Counted from the stretch's first letter, positions 25,664-34,345 are shown. The stretch: 64,000 nt of DNA from Clostridia bacterium (GCA_910575055.1 CAJTDC010000008.1:1-64000); one strand, 5' to 3'. Made by a program: numbers and translations. Notes: generated from the sequence alone by a model not told the origin.

Positions 25664-26899
25664 CTATTCTAAAACAGATTTTCTCATCATATCAAATTCT
25701 TTTACTGGTCTATCAAACTGTACTTTTAATATCTGCTGAGGATGTGGGGCAGATAATATTTTTTCTCCTTGTTCATTCCACATAGTTTCTACTTTCATAG
25801 AAAAGGAATTTCCTTTTGCTGGCATTACTTCTATTACCTCTCCAACAGAAAATTTATTTCTTTGTTCTACAATAGCACAATTACATTCATCAGAATTTTG
25901 TTTTATCATACCTATAAAATCATATTCTCTGATATAACTATTATTAGTATAAACTTGTTGATTTCCGTCAGGCTTTTCGTAATAAAATGCTGTTGTATAA
26001 TCTCTATGACTTGCTTTTGAAACCTCTTGCATATATAAAGGAATATTTTTATAATATTTTTCAGCACTTTCAAAATAGTCATCAATCGCCATACGATAGG
26101 CTTTTATTACAGTACCTACATAAAAAGGAGTTTTCATTCTTCCTTCAATTTTTAAACTTACAACACCTGCATCTACTAAATCAGGAATATGCTCTAACAT
26201 ACAGAGGTCTTTTGAATTATAAATATAAGTACCTCTTTCGTTTTCTTCTATAGGCATATATTCTCCTGGTCTTGTTTCTTCCACTAAATGGTATTTCCAT
26301 CTACAAGGGTGAGCACAAGCTCCTTTATTGGCATCACGACCACTTAAATAATTGCTTAAAAGACATCTTCCCGAATAAGAAATACACATAGCACCGTGTA
26401 CAAAAGCTTCTATTTCCATATCTTGTGGTATATTTTGACGAATTTGTTTGATTTCTTTTAATGAGAGTTCTCTTGCTACTACAATTCTTTTTGCTCCCAA
26501 CTGATGCCACATTTGTGCACTTTTATAATTTGTATTATTTGCTTGTGTAGAAACGTGTATTTCTAAATTAGGAGCTGCCTCTTTTGCTACAGAAAATACA
26601 CCTAAATCTGAAATTAAAACAGCATCTGCACCTATTTTTTCTACTTGTTTAAAATAATCCGCCATACCCTCAAAATCCGCATTATGAGCGTAAATATTGG
26701 CTGTCACATATACTTTTACACCATAAGCGTGAGCAAAATCAATACCTTCTTTCATTTTTTCCATATCAAAGTTTTTTGCTTTTGCCCTCAATCCATAGGC
26801 TTCTCCTCCAATATATACTGCATCTGCACCATAAAGTACAGCTATTTTTAATTTTTCCAAGTCACCGGCTGGTGCTAATAATTCTGGCTTTTGTATCAT
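25664..26899 (-). CDS. U32 family tRNA 5-hydroxyuridine synthase (TrhP/YrrO-like)
   Basis: A 411-residue U32 'peptidase-like' protein. Motifs: PELLAPAGDLEKLKIAVLYG, ADAVYIGGEAYGLRAKA, EIHVSTQANNTN, the cysteine set in AMCISYSGRCLLSNYLSGRD and ACAHPCRWKY, and the U32 signature around EAFVHGAMC. In E. coli (YegQ) and Bacillus (YrrN/YrrO), this family makes 5-hydroxyuridine at tRNA position 34 from prephenate-derived carbon metabolism. The length fits YrrO/TrhP. It lies just behind a TrmR-type methyltransferase gene, which would complete the modification. Only one U32 gene is present, versus two in Bacillus. Confidence 0.88.
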   Translation of the reverse strand: MIQKPELLAPAGDLEKLKIAVLYGADAVYIGGEAYGLRAKAKNFDMEKMKEGIDFAHAYGVKVYVTANIYAHNADFEGMADYFKQVEKIGADAVLISDLGVFSVAKEAAPNLEIHVSTQANNTNYKSAQMWHQLGAKRIVVARELSLKEIKQIRQNIPQDMEIEAFVHGAMCISYSGRCLLSNYLSGRDANKGACAHPCRWKYHLVEETRPGEYMPIEENERGTYIYNSKDLCMLEHIPDLVDAGVVSLKIEGRMKTPFYVGTVIKAYRMAIDDYFESAEKYYKNIPLYMQEVSKASHRDYTTAFYYEKPDGNQQVYTNNSYIREYDFIGMIKQNSDECNCAIVEQRNKFSVGEVIEVMPAKGNSFSMKVETMWNEQGEKILSAPHPQQILKVQFDRPVKEFDMMRKSVLE

Positions 26900-26934
26900 T
26901 TTTTTCTCCTCTATCTATATTGAAATCTATCTTA

Positions 26935-27591
26935 TTATTTGTCGTCTTTTTTATAACAAACTGCTACACCATCTCCTACAGGCAATATACAAGACTCTAA
27001 TGCAGTATTGTGAGAAATATCCCATAAAAAATTTCTCATTCTTTTGTGTATTGTTCTTTGTCTTCTCGGAACACTAAAGCGTGTTTTAGCAATGCTGCCT
27101 CCTTGCAAAACATCATCTACAATCAATATACCTCCTACTGGCAAAAGACGTATACAATGTGGCAAAAAATTGCCGTATTGTCCTTTTGCCGCATCTAAAA
27201 ATATGACATCGTACTTTTCTTGTAATGTAGGAAGTATATCTGCTGCATCTCCCTCCAATATTGTAATTACATTTTCTAAATTCATTTTTTTAATATTTTC
27301 TCTTGCATCTTTTAGCATTACTTCGAAACGGTCTATTGTTGTAATAGTACCTCCTTCTTGTAAATATTGACTCATAAGTCCAGCTGAAAAAGCAACTGCT
27401 GTACCAATTTCAAGTATTTTTTTCGGTTTTTTGATAGAAAGTAGTACACTTAAAAGCCTTGCTGTTTCGTGAGGCACAATAGGCACATCTTCTGCAATAG
27501 ATTTTTTTTGTATTTCTCCTAATACACCGTCATACATTGGTTGCACTGTTCTTAAATATAAATTCATTTCTTCATCTGTTACATAATTCAT
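26935..27591 (-). CDS. trmR: tRNA 5-hydroxyuridine methyltransferase TrmR-like (YrrM)
   Basis: A class I SAM-dependent O-methyltransferase of 218 residues. A longer in-frame start at 27678 would overlap mltG by 83 bases. The ATG at 27591 lies four bases after the mltG stop and gives MNYVTDEEMNLYL, matching the usual length. The SAM-binding motif is ILEIGTAVAFSAG; next come ITTIDRFEVMLKDARENI and VIFLDAAKGQY with the metal-ligand Asp, then ILIVDDVLQGG. Family members near U32 genes methylate ho5U34 to mo5U34 in tRNA, which tunes wobble decoding. Order mltG-trmR-U32 is as in Bacillus yrrL-yrrM-yrrN/O. Confidence 0.88.
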   Translation of the reverse strand: MNYVTDEEMNLYLRTVQPMYDGVLGEIQKKSIAEDVPIVPHETARLLSVLLSIKKPKKILEIGTAVAFSAGLMSQYLQEGGTITTIDRFEVMLKDARENIKKMNLENVITILEGDAADILPTLQEKYDVIFLDAAKGQYGNFLPHCIRLLPVGGILIVDDVLQGGSIAKTRFSVPRRQRTIHKRMRNFLWDISHNTALESCILPVGDGVAVCYKKDDK

Positions 27592-27595
27592 ACTA

Positions 27596-28948
27596 TCATT
27601 CCCTACTTGCAAAATAGTTATCTCTTGCTTGAATAAACTCTTCATAAGTTTCTGTAAATACATGGTTGCTGCTTCCATATTTTTCTACAACATAATAAAT
27701 ATAATTGTTGTCCTCTGGATGTAATGCTGCTTCTAATGCCGCAGAACCAGGATTTGAAATAGGACCAATAGGAAGTCCTTCCACTTGATAGGTATTATAA
27801 GGAGAACTATACTCTAAATCAGACTCCATAACACGGTCTTTTGTAGTGCCCTGTGCATATAATACAGTAGCATCTATTTGTAGTTTCATACCTTGTTCCA
27901 AACGATTTCTAATAACACCTGCTGCTCTTGGTCTTTCTTCTGGCACTTGTATTTCTGCTTCTATAATAGAAGCGATTATTACAATTTCATCAAGTGTATG
28001 TTCTGATTGCTCTAAATCCTCTTGTATATTTTGTGTGTACTCTATTTCAAAACGTTGCAGCATTTTATCAATTAATTCGTGTGCTGTAACACCATCATAA
28101 AGTGTATAGGTTGCTGGGAACAAATATCCTTCTAATTTATATCTTCTTTTTGTTGAAGTTGGTAAATCTTTTAAAAATTCATAATCAAATTCTCCTGTAT
28201 TGACTTCGTTAATAAATTCTTCTGCTGTCATAATGTCTTGTTCCTGCAATCTTTGTGCAATTTTGTCTATTGTAAATCCTTCTGGTATTACTAATTGATA
28301 TGTTTCTTTTGCTTCTCCACCTTTTTGGAGCAATTCCATAATTTGCTGATGTGTCATACTTGTGTTTAAAGTATAATTTCCTTGCTGGAATGTACCATCA
28401 TAATTATTTAATTTACTCTCTAATTTAAAGCGGAATACACTTTTAATTAAATTTTTCTCTTTTAAAATTTCTGCAATGTCTGATGTGCTTGCTCCTTGAG
28501 GTATTGTAATAGCAACATCTTCTCCAACATCTGTTGCTACACCCGGATTAGAAGGCATCATCAAACTTCTAAAAAATTGAAATGCTCCTAAACAAAGTCC
28601 AATGCAAATCAAAAATAGTAGCAATGTAGAAAATATTTTTTTTCTTCGTTGTTTCCTTTTTTGTTTTCTTTTTCTTTCTAAATTTCTTTTTCCCTCTTCT
28701 CTGTATTGCCTTTCTGGCACTCTTGTAGATTGTGTTTTATTTGTATGACGTGTTTGCTTTGACTGCCTTTGTATTGTTTGTCTTTGTTGTGTTTTTTCTT
28801 TTCTAGGAACTCTATTTTGTTGATATAACATTTGTTCCTGACGTATTCTATTTTGCTGTTGTTCTTCTGAAAACATTTCACGTAAAAAACGTGTTTTTTC
28901 TTCTTCACTTCCTAATGAATTATAATTATGTCCTTCTTTTTCCTCCAC
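27596..28948 (-). CDS. mltG: Endolytic murein transglycosylase MltG (YceG-like)
   Basis: A 450-residue membrane-anchored enzyme that cuts nascent peptidoglycan strands. Residues 1-104 form a long cytoplasmic, Gln/Arg/Lys-rich and probably disordered tail, unusually long compared with E. coli MltG. One transmembrane helix spans about 105-128 (IFSTLLLFLICIGLCLGAF). LysM-like and YceG parts follow: ITIPQGASTSDIAEIL, YKLEGYLFPATYTL. The catalytic Glu330 is in IIASIIEAEIQ. GVIRNRLEQGMKLQIDATVLY is also diagnostic. It starts the mltG-trmR-U32 operon. Confidence 0.94.
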   Translation of the reverse strand: MEEKEGHNYNSLGSEEEKTRFLREMFSEEQQQNRIRQEQMLYQQNRVPRKEKTQQRQTIQRQSKQTRHTNKTQSTRVPERQYREEGKRNLERKRKQKRKQRRKKIFSTLLLFLICIGLCLGAFQFFRSLMMPSNPGVATDVGEDVAITIPQGASTSDIAEILKEKNLIKSVFRFKLESKLNNYDGTFQQGNYTLNTSMTHQQIMELLQKGGEAKETYQLVIPEGFTIDKIAQRLQEQDIMTAEEFINEVNTGEFDYEFLKDLPTSTKRRYKLEGYLFPATYTLYDGVTAHELIDKMLQRFEIEYTQNIQEDLEQSEHTLDEIVIIASIIEAEIQVPEERPRAAGVIRNRLEQGMKLQIDATVLYAQGTTKDRVMESDLEYSSPYNTYQVEGLPIGPISNPGSAALEAALHPEDNNYIYYVVEKYGSSNHVFTETYEEFIQARDNYFASRE

Positions 28949-28992
28949 TATGACACCTCCAAATTACTTCAAAATACTTACAAAACTAATTT

Positions 28993-29022
28993 ATTATACA
29001 ATAGTTCTTACCTAAATGACAA
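28993..29022 (-). promoter_or_regulatory. Promoter of the mltG operon
   Basis: -35 TTGTCA (29022-29017), 18-base spacer, -10 TATAAT (28998-28993), about 45 bases before the mltG start. Confidence 0.6.
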
Positions 29023-29178
29023 TAAAAAATAAAAAATCATAACATAAAATTATTCCATACTGCAAATTCACAAATAGTATTGATATTTTTGTTTTGTGGT
29101 ATTTTACTATTTTCTGGCTGATATTGCTTATAATTGATATGAAATTCTTAAAAAACTCTTATATCTTTTGCAATATTA

Positions 29179-29207
29179 TTGCACTTTTTCCAATTACTGA
29201 TTATAAT
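29179..29207 (+). promoter_or_regulatory. Promoter of folC
   Basis: -35 TTGCAC (29179-29184), 17-base spacer, perfect -10 TATAAT (29202-29207). Transcription should begin near 29214, giving a leader of about 150 bases that holds the structure at 29230-29331. Confidence 0.65.
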
Positions 29208-29229
29208 TATATTTCAGATAGTAATGTTA

Positions 29230-29331
29230 GTATGGTGATAGTGCAGCCGTTTCTAAAGTAAAAGAATTTAGTGGGAGCAAAGCTCCCACTAAGGTTCTTT
29301 ACTTGGTAAAGAACCTTATACTACACTATAC
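29230..29331 (+). ncRNA. Structured folC leader element (candidate riboregulator)
   Basis: An outer helix pairs 29230-29242 with 29320-29331 (12 pairs, one bulged A, one G-U). Inside lie two perfect hairpins with three-base loops: 29268-29292 (11 pairs) and 29293-29315 (10 pairs). A competing helix pairs 29256-29266 with 29295-29304 (10 pairs, one bulge); it would enclose the first hairpin and abolish the second. Mutually exclusive stems are what one expects of a switch. It has no U-run, so it is not a terminator. It does not match the THF riboswitch consensus as I know it. A mobile repeat is the main alternative. Confidence 0.5.
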
Positions 29332-29366
29332 AAGTACAAAAGCAAAACAAATTTAAGGGGGTAATT

Positions 29367-30662
29367 ATGAACTATCAGCAAGCCTTAGCATATATCAATC
29401 AAATTTCTTCATTTCGCTCTACAACAACACTTGGACTGTCAAGAATACAACAACTTTTAAAAAAAATGGGAAATCCTCAAAAACAACTAAAATGTATTCA
29501 TATTGCAGGTACAAATGGCAAAGGTTCTGCTTGTGCTATGTTGCAAAACATACTGACTCAAAGTGGTTATAAAACAGCTTTATATACCTCTCCTCATTTA
29601 ATAAAATATAATGAACGCTATCAAATTGATGGTATTTGTATATCTGATGAGAAATTTGCACAAGAAGTTGATTTTGTTAAAAAATATTACACACAAATGA
29701 TTGATGAAGGCTTTGAAACTCCTACATTATTTGAATTTTTAACTGCAATTTGTTTTCACTATTTTGCACAGCAATCTGTAGATATTGTATTATTAGAAAC
29801 GGGCTTAGGCGGTTTGTCTGATGCCACTAATGTAATTGAAAAACCCCTTCTTTGTTTAATTATGTCTATTGGTATGGACCATATGGAATTTTTAGGAGAT
29901 ACCATTGAAAAAATTGCAGAAGAAAAAGCAGGAATTATAAAACAAAATTGTGCTGTAGCATTGTATCCTCAGAAGAATTTAGTATATAATAAAATAGCAG
30001 ATATTTGTAAACAAAAACAGTCTCCTCTTTATGACTTGCAACATAATGTTAAAACAAAAATACTCTTACAAAATTTAGAAAAAACAATATTTTCTGTATC
30101 TACAAAGTATTTTCACTATGATATGGTAAACTTGTCATTATTAGGAGATTATCAAATACAAAACTGTATTACTGTGCTAATAGCTTGTCACGTATTGAAA
30201 CAATACGGCTTGCATATCACAAAACAATCTATATTAAGTGGTATTGAAAAAACAAATTGGCCAGGCAGAATGGAAGTCATACAACATAATCCTATTGTGA
30301 TATTAGATGGAGCACATAATATAGATGGCATTATTATGCTTTCTCGTTCTATCAAAAAATATTTTAAACATAAAAAAATAACATTGCTTATAGGCGTATT
30401 GAGGGATAAAGAATACCAAAAAATGATTGATAATATACTTCCTATGGTAGACACTGTAATATTGACAGAACCTATGAGTAATAGAAAATTAAATATCGAA
30501 AAATTAGAAAAAATAACACTTTGTTTTCATAAAAAAGTACTAAAAAATGTTCATATAAAAGAAGCATATCAAACAGCATTATCTGTTACAGCAAAAAAAG
30601 ATGTATTACTTTGCTGTGGTTCTCTTTATATGATTGGAGAAATCAAAGCAACACAAATATAA
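29367..30662 (+). CDS. folC: Folylpolyglutamate synthase / dihydrofolate synthase
   Basis: A 431-residue cytoplasmic ligase of the Mur family. It adds glutamate to dihydropteroate and/or lengthens the glutamate tail of folates, using ATP. Seen are the P-loop HIAGTNGKGS (about 47-56), YTSPHLIKYNERYQI, TLFEFLTAICFHYF, ETGLGGLSDATNV (a variant of the usual GLGGRLDATN) and the C-terminal-domain opening VILDGAHNIDGI. The start follows TAAGGGGG. The gene stands alone, between its own promoter/leader and a terminator. Whether it has both activities cannot be told from the sequence. Confidence 0.95.
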   Translation: MNYQQALAYINQISSFRSTTTLGLSRIQQLLKKMGNPQKQLKCIHIAGTNGKGSACAMLQNILTQSGYKTALYTSPHLIKYNERYQIDGICISDEKFAQEVDFVKKYYTQMIDEGFETPTLFEFLTAICFHYFAQQSVDIVLLETGLGGLSDATNVIEKPLLCLIMSIGMDHMEFLGDTIEKIAEEKAGIIKQNCAVALYPQKNLVYNKIADICKQKQSPLYDLQHNVKTKILLQNLEKTIFSVSTKYFHYDMVNLSLLGDYQIQNCITVLIACHVLKQYGLHITKQSILSGIEKTNWPGRMEVIQHNPIVILDGAHNIDGIIMLSRSIKKYFKHKKITLLIGVLRDKEYQKMIDNILPMVDTVILTEPMSNRKLNIEKLEKITLCFHKKVLKNVHIKEAYQTALSVTAKKDVLLCCGSLYMIGEIKATQI

Positions 30663-30670
30663 ATAAAAAC

Positions 30671-30715
30671 TTACAAAAATAGAGATTTTGTTATACTATT
30701 TCTCTTTTTTTGTAA
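30671..30715 (+). terminator. Terminator after folC
   Basis: A stem TTACAAAAA-AGAGA / TCTCT-TTTTTGTAA (one internal T-T mismatch) starts eight bases after the folC stop codon. Confidence 0.65.
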
Positions 30716-30768
30716 ATTATATTATTCGTAACTAATAAAAATGACATCTCTTATTGGAGGTTTTATAT

Positions 30769-30954
30769 ATGATAGATTTTAAACAAGAACTTTCTAAATA
30801 CCAACCTATATTAGAATTAGAACGAATAGAAGACTCTATTCATACCAGTGAAGTACAAGACATTCTTGACATATTACAGCACCTTTCAAAAGGTGCTTAT
30901 ACTCAAACAACACAAAATCAAACCGTACACAGTCGTCCAAAACAAAATTCTTAA
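30769..30954 (+). CDS. Small acidic hypothetical protein (61 residues)
   Basis: The ATG at 30769 is chosen because GGAGG at 30756-30760 stands eight bases ahead. An in-frame TTG at 30754 overlaps that site. The product, MIDFKQELSKYQPILELERI and on, is rich in Glu, Leu and Ile in its first 45 residues. A helical pattern (SEVQDILDILQHLSKG) is followed by a polar tail (QTTQNQTVHSRPKQNS). It has no membrane segment. It lies 12 bases before the zinc-ribbon/TPR gene, in the same operon, so it may be a partner of that membrane protein. I recognise no family. Confidence 0.65.
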   Translation: MIDFKQELSKYQPILELERIEDSIHTSEVQDILDILQHLSKGAYTQTTQNQTVHSRPKQNS

Positions 30955-30966
30955 GGAGAATGTCTA

Positions 30967-32397
30967 ATGAAATGTCCAAATTGTGGTTATTTTATACGTC
31001 AAGGGGTAGTCTGCCCAAATTGTGGCGTAGATGCCTTTATATTCAGAAAAACACGTAATACTTCTATTCGTTTATATAATAAAGGATTAGAACAAGCAAA
31101 ATCACGTGATTTAACAGGTGCTATTAAATCACTGGAACAAAGTATACTTTTTGATAAAAACAATTATATTGCACGTAATCTATTGGGTTTAGTATATCAC
31201 GAAAAAGGACAAATTGCAGATGCTCTAAAGCAGTGGATTGTAAGTGCTTCTATAGAACATAAAAATAATCCTGCTTCTCGTTATATGGATATATTACAAA
31301 AAGACGGCAGAAAAATGGAGAAAAAAAATGATGCTGTACAGTTCTATAACCAAGCGATTGCTTATTTGCAGCAAGGAAGTGATGATTTAGCATTAATACA
31401 ATTAAAACGTGCTTTAGACTATAACAGCAATTTCGTAGAAGCTTGTAATTTAATGACACTTTGTTGTCTGCAAGAAAAAAATTTTAATAGAGCTTCTTAT
31501 TTTGTGCAAAAAGTGCTTAAAATTGACCAATATAATCCTATTGCTTTACACTATGCCAGAGAATTGGATATTGCAACAAACAAAAAATCAGCAAAGAATA
31601 ATACTGACAGCAATGCTGTAAAAAGAACAGATGCTGCACCTCCTGCTCCCACATACCGCAAACAAATTCGTCAAAATAACTTTAAAAATGAAATTATTTC
31701 TTTTTTAATTGGTGGTGTCAGTGTTGCTATTGTATTACTTTCTTTAGTTATGCCTGCTTTATCTGAGCAAAAAGATAAAACTATTGACGATTTACGTTCT
31801 AAAGTGTCTTCTGCTACTGCAAACGGTAATATTACACCTGAAGAACTAACAGAACTACGTGAAAGAGCTGAAAAATTAGAAAAAGAAAATGAAAAATATA
31901 AAAAAGAAGCTGAAAAACAGCAAAATATTACTTTATTACAAGAGGCATCTGCTTTAGCTGAAAACAGTAATTTTGTTGACGCTGCTGCTAAAATTATTTT
32001 AATTGATGCCTCAAATTTTTCAGAAGAAGAAAGTGCCACATTAGATACACTAAAATCTTCTGTTTTGCCAGAAGCAACTTCTATATTATATACACAAGGG
32101 AGAAATGAATTTTTAAATAAAAATTATGATGTAGCAAAAGAAAATCTTGAAAATTGTTTAAAATATGCTTCTTCAGAAGACTTTATTGATGACGCATTTT
32201 ATTATCTTGGGCAAATTGCACAAGAAAAAAATGATGTTACAGCAGCAATAGAATACTATCAAAGAATTATAGAAAAATACCCAGACTCCAACAATGTCGC
32301 TAATGCTCAAAATGCTTTAGAACAATTAAATGCAACAGCACCTGAAACAGAAGCAGAGCCTCAACCTGAAGAAAATACAGAACAAAATACAAATTGA
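30967..32397 (+). CDS. Zinc-ribbon, TPR-repeat membrane protein
   Basis: A 476-residue protein with several parts in order. A zinc ribbon lies at residues 3-19 (CPNCGYFIRQGVVCPNCG). Cytoplasmic TPR repeats span about 33-200 (YNKGLEQAKSRDLTGAIKSL, YNQAIAYLQQGSDDLALIQL). A single transmembrane helix lies near 243-262 (ISFLIGGVSVAIVLLSLVMP). A coiled coil follows (about 270-320, LRERAEKLEKENEKYKKEAE). Extracellular TPR repeats (about 335-455, ALAENSNFVDAAAKI and EYYQRIIEKYPDSNNVANAQ) lead to an acidic, Glu/Gln/Thr tail. TPR arrays on both sides of a membrane suggest a scaffold linking cytoplasmic and cell-wall partners. The function is unknown. Confidence 0.8.
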   Translation: MKCPNCGYFIRQGVVCPNCGVDAFIFRKTRNTSIRLYNKGLEQAKSRDLTGAIKSLEQSILFDKNNYIARNLLGLVYHEKGQIADALKQWIVSASIEHKNNPASRYMDILQKDGRKMEKKNDAVQFYNQAIAYLQQGSDDLALIQLKRALDYNSNFVEACNLMTLCCLQEKNFNRASYFVQKVLKIDQYNPIALHYARELDIATNKKSAKNNTDSNAVKRTDAAPPAPTYRKQIRQNNFKNEIISFLIGGVSVAIVLLSLVMPALSEQKDKTIDDLRSKVSSATANGNITPEELTELRERAEKLEKENEKYKKEAEKQQNITLLQEASALAENSNFVDAAAKIILIDASNFSEEESATLDTLKSSVLPEATSILYTQGRNEFLNKNYDVAKENLENCLKYASSEDFIDDAFYYLGQIAQEKNDVTAAIEYYQRIIEKYPDSNNVANAQNALEQLNATAPETEAEPQPEENTEQNTN

Positions 32398-32408
32398 ATT
32401 ATTTATAA

Positions 32409-32458
32409 AACACTAGCAATGCCCTCTCATTTTTATGAAATGGGTATTTGCTAGTGTT
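32409..32458 (+). terminator. Hairpin after the TPR operon
   Basis: A stem AACACTAGCAA / TTGCTAGTGTT (32409-32419 with 32448-32458) has further pairing inside (CCC/GGG, CATTT/AAATG). There is no clear U-run after it, so termination is likely but not certain. Confidence 0.5.
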
Positions 32459-32501
32459 GTTACAACATTGATATTTACAAGCATAAAGAAGGGAAATGAC
32501 T

Positions 32502-32909
32502 ATGCTGAATTGTATTTTTATTGCCATTTTTACATTGTTTATTGCATTTCAAAATATAATACCTATGGCAATAGAAAAGAAAGCTAACTTTTTATGCTTT
32601 ATACTATTTATTGTGTATTTATATTGCTGGTATAAAGTATTAAAAAATTTTCGTATAGAAAAAAATATTTCTTTATTAAGGTTTTCAGCTATATTTTGGT
32701 TTGTTGTACCATTATTTCATATTCTATTGATTATTTGGCAGTTATATGGAGTGCATTTTCCTTTGTTTTCTCCATTGATACTACTTGTATATAGTCTATT
32801 TTGGGGAATTAGCTTTTTATCAAAACAATACTTTTTTTTGCTATCTTTTGGTGTATGTTTATTTTATTTCTGTATTTCATTAAATCAATTTAAAAAAATA
32901 ATCCCCTAG
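32502..32909 (+). CDS. Small integral membrane protein, unknown
   Basis: 135 residues if started at ATG 32502; an ATG at 32496 lies too close to the GAAGGG site (32489-32493). The sequence is almost entirely hydrophobic, with about four helices (CIFIAIFTLFIAFQNIIPM, FLCFILFIVYLYCWY, FSAIFWFVVPLFHILLIIW, FSPLILLVYSLFWGISFL). It has aromatic-rich interfaces and few charged residues. The gene stands alone, converging with the gene at 32923. No motif ties it to a family. Confidence 0.65.
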   Translation: MLNCIFIAIFTLFIAFQNIIPMAIEKKANFLCFILFIVYLYCWYKVLKNFRIEKNISLLRFSAIFWFVVPLFHILLIIWQLYGVHFPLFSPLILLVYSLFWGISFLSKQYFFLLSFGVCLFYFCISLNQFKKIIP

Positions 32910-32935
32910 CTTTACCAGAGGATTATTTTTGTACC
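32896..32935. terminator. Bidirectional terminator between convergent unknown genes
   Basis: A stem AAAAATAATCC / GGATTATTTTT encloses CCTAGCTTTACCAGA. Its arms overlap the 3' ends of both genes. Confidence 0.75.
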
Positions 32936-33546
32936 AAATATTGGCAAAATAACAATATACCATTTCTTTTATTTAACGACTGATTTACATAATATTCTGA
33001 ATTGATAAACTGTATATTTTCTTTTTCTACTATTGCAAAAGGGCTTATATTAGGATATTCTCCTTTTTCTATATCTGTTATTGTTATGGTATCATCATCA
33101 AATTCTAAACCTGTTTGTATTGCTTTAACATATGGAAACTGCCATATTTTTTTTGATAATTCTAATAGTTCATCTATTTTCTGTTGCTGAAATATAGTGT
33201 CACATTCTAAAGTTAAAACATCACTTTCTGGTATAATAATTTCATAACAAAACATATCATATTCTGGATAATTATTTAACCAAAATCCTCTTACTTCTGT
33301 ATATTCTCCAAAATCAAAATAACTTTGTTTATAGTTATGAGAGCGATGTTCTGTAAAACCTAATACAAAATTTTGTTCTATTTTATGTTGGTTCCACTCT
33401 ACAATTTGTTGTTGAGAAATCTCATTATCATACCCATGCGAAAATTTTAAACCAGCAATATTCAGCGTTGTATAAAAATCATTCATAAAATTGCTATAGA
33501 TATCTTCTCTTTTGAATTGTAGTGAAATATTAAAATAAGCAGGCAT
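32923..33546 (-). CDS. Hypothetical protein (207 residues)
   Basis: A soluble acidic protein starting MPAYFNISLQFKREDIYSNF, with no signal peptide and no membrane segment. Features are an aromatic-rich middle (YFDFGEYTEVRGFWLNNYPE) and FCYEIIIPESDVL. The C-terminal YPNISPFAIVEKENIQFINS is followed by FCQYLVQK. The pattern resembles small cytoplasmic proteins that cluster with unknown or immunity genes, but I cannot name a family. It lies 17 bases upstream of nothing on its own strand except its partner aroD, which precedes it (aroD 33564-34334), so they may share a transcript. Confidence 0.6.
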   Translation of the reverse strand: MPAYFNISLQFKREDIYSNFMNDFYTTLNIAGLKFSHGYDNEISQQQIVEWNQHKIEQNFVLGFTEHRSHNYKQSYFDFGEYTEVRGFWLNNYPEYDMFCYEIIIPESDVLTLECDTIFQQQKIDELLELSKKIWQFPYVKAIQTGLEFDDDTITITDIEKGEYPNISPFAIVEKENIQFINSEYYVNQSLNKRNGILLFCQYLVQK

Positions 33547-33563
33547 TGTATAACATCTCCATA

Positions 33564-34334
33564 TTATATTTCTATCATAGTATCATGTATCATTTGCAAC
33601 ATCTGTTTTAATTTTTTTGCTTTTATTTGTCCAGGTGCTGAGCTTTTTTGTACTGCTCCAAATGTAATAGCAGAGCCAAATATTTCCCCTGCTATACGTG
33701 AAATACTGCCTATACTTCCCATAGACATCGTAACAAAAGGTCTATCTGCATATTGACATTGCATTTGTTCTGTAGCACAAAGAAGCGTTAAAACATCTTT
33801 TTTATTTTGGGGCATTACTGCAATTTTAGTAATATCTGCTCCTAATTGTTGCATAGTACAAAGTCGTGATAGTATTTCATTCTGTTCTGGTGTTTTTTCA
33901 AAATCGTGGTTAGATAGTATTGTTTTAACAGAATACTGTTTTGCTTTTTGTAATAATGAAGTCAAAACAGTATTCTCTGTAAATAATTCTATATCTACAA
34001 TATCAGCTTGTTTACATTGTATTACTGCTGAAAGAAGTGTTTCATACTCTTTTGCAGAGATTTCTTTTTGTCCACCTTCTTTTGCTGTACGAAATGTAAA
34101 TAATATAGGAATTTGTTTCATCATATTTTTTATTTCACAAAGTGTTTGTAATACTTTTGGTATATCAAAACAATATTCATACCAATCTGAACGCCATTCT
34201 ATTAAATCTATATCTTCTGTATTCATTTGATTGATTTCTTGAAATATGTCTTGTTTTGTAACACCTACAATAGGAACACAAATTTTAGGTATTCCCTCTC
34301 CTATTGTCACGTTATTAATGGTAACACTTTTCAT
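33564..34334 (-). CDS. aroD: Type I 3-dehydroquinate dehydratase
   Basis: A 256-residue class I dehydratase of the shikimate pathway. It forms a Schiff base and converts 3-dehydroquinate to 3-dehydroshikimate. Key residues are in place: Glu46 (IEWRSDWY), His143 (SNHDFEKTP), the Schiff-base Lys170 (GADITKIAV), Arg213 (GSISRIAGE) and Ser232/Gln236 (SSAPGQ). The last five match the numbering used for the Salmonella enzyme. No other aro genes are adjacent. Its end is 17 bases before the unknown gene at 32923-33546. Confidence 0.96.
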   Translation of the reverse strand: MKSVTINNVTIGEGIPKICVPIVGVTKQDIFQEINQMNTEDIDLIEWRSDWYEYCFDIPKVLQTLCEIKNMMKQIPILFTFRTAKEGGQKEISAKEYETLLSAVIQCKQADIVDIELFTENTVLTSLLQKAKQYSVKTILSNHDFEKTPEQNEILSRLCTMQQLGADITKIAVMPQNKKDVLTLLCATEQMQCQYADRPFVTMSMGSIGSISRIAGEIFGSAITFGAVQKSSAPGQIKAKKLKQMLQMIHDTMIEI

Positions 34335-34345
34335 ATTAATTCTCC

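Noticed and set aside
27592-27678. Longer start for the TrmR-like gene
   Set aside because: Would overlap mltG by 83 bases; the ATG at 27591 gives the normal family length and N-terminus.
29214-29366. THF riboswitch before folC
   Set aside because: The helices do not carry the conserved THF-aptamer sequences as I remember them, so it is reported only as an unknown structured leader.
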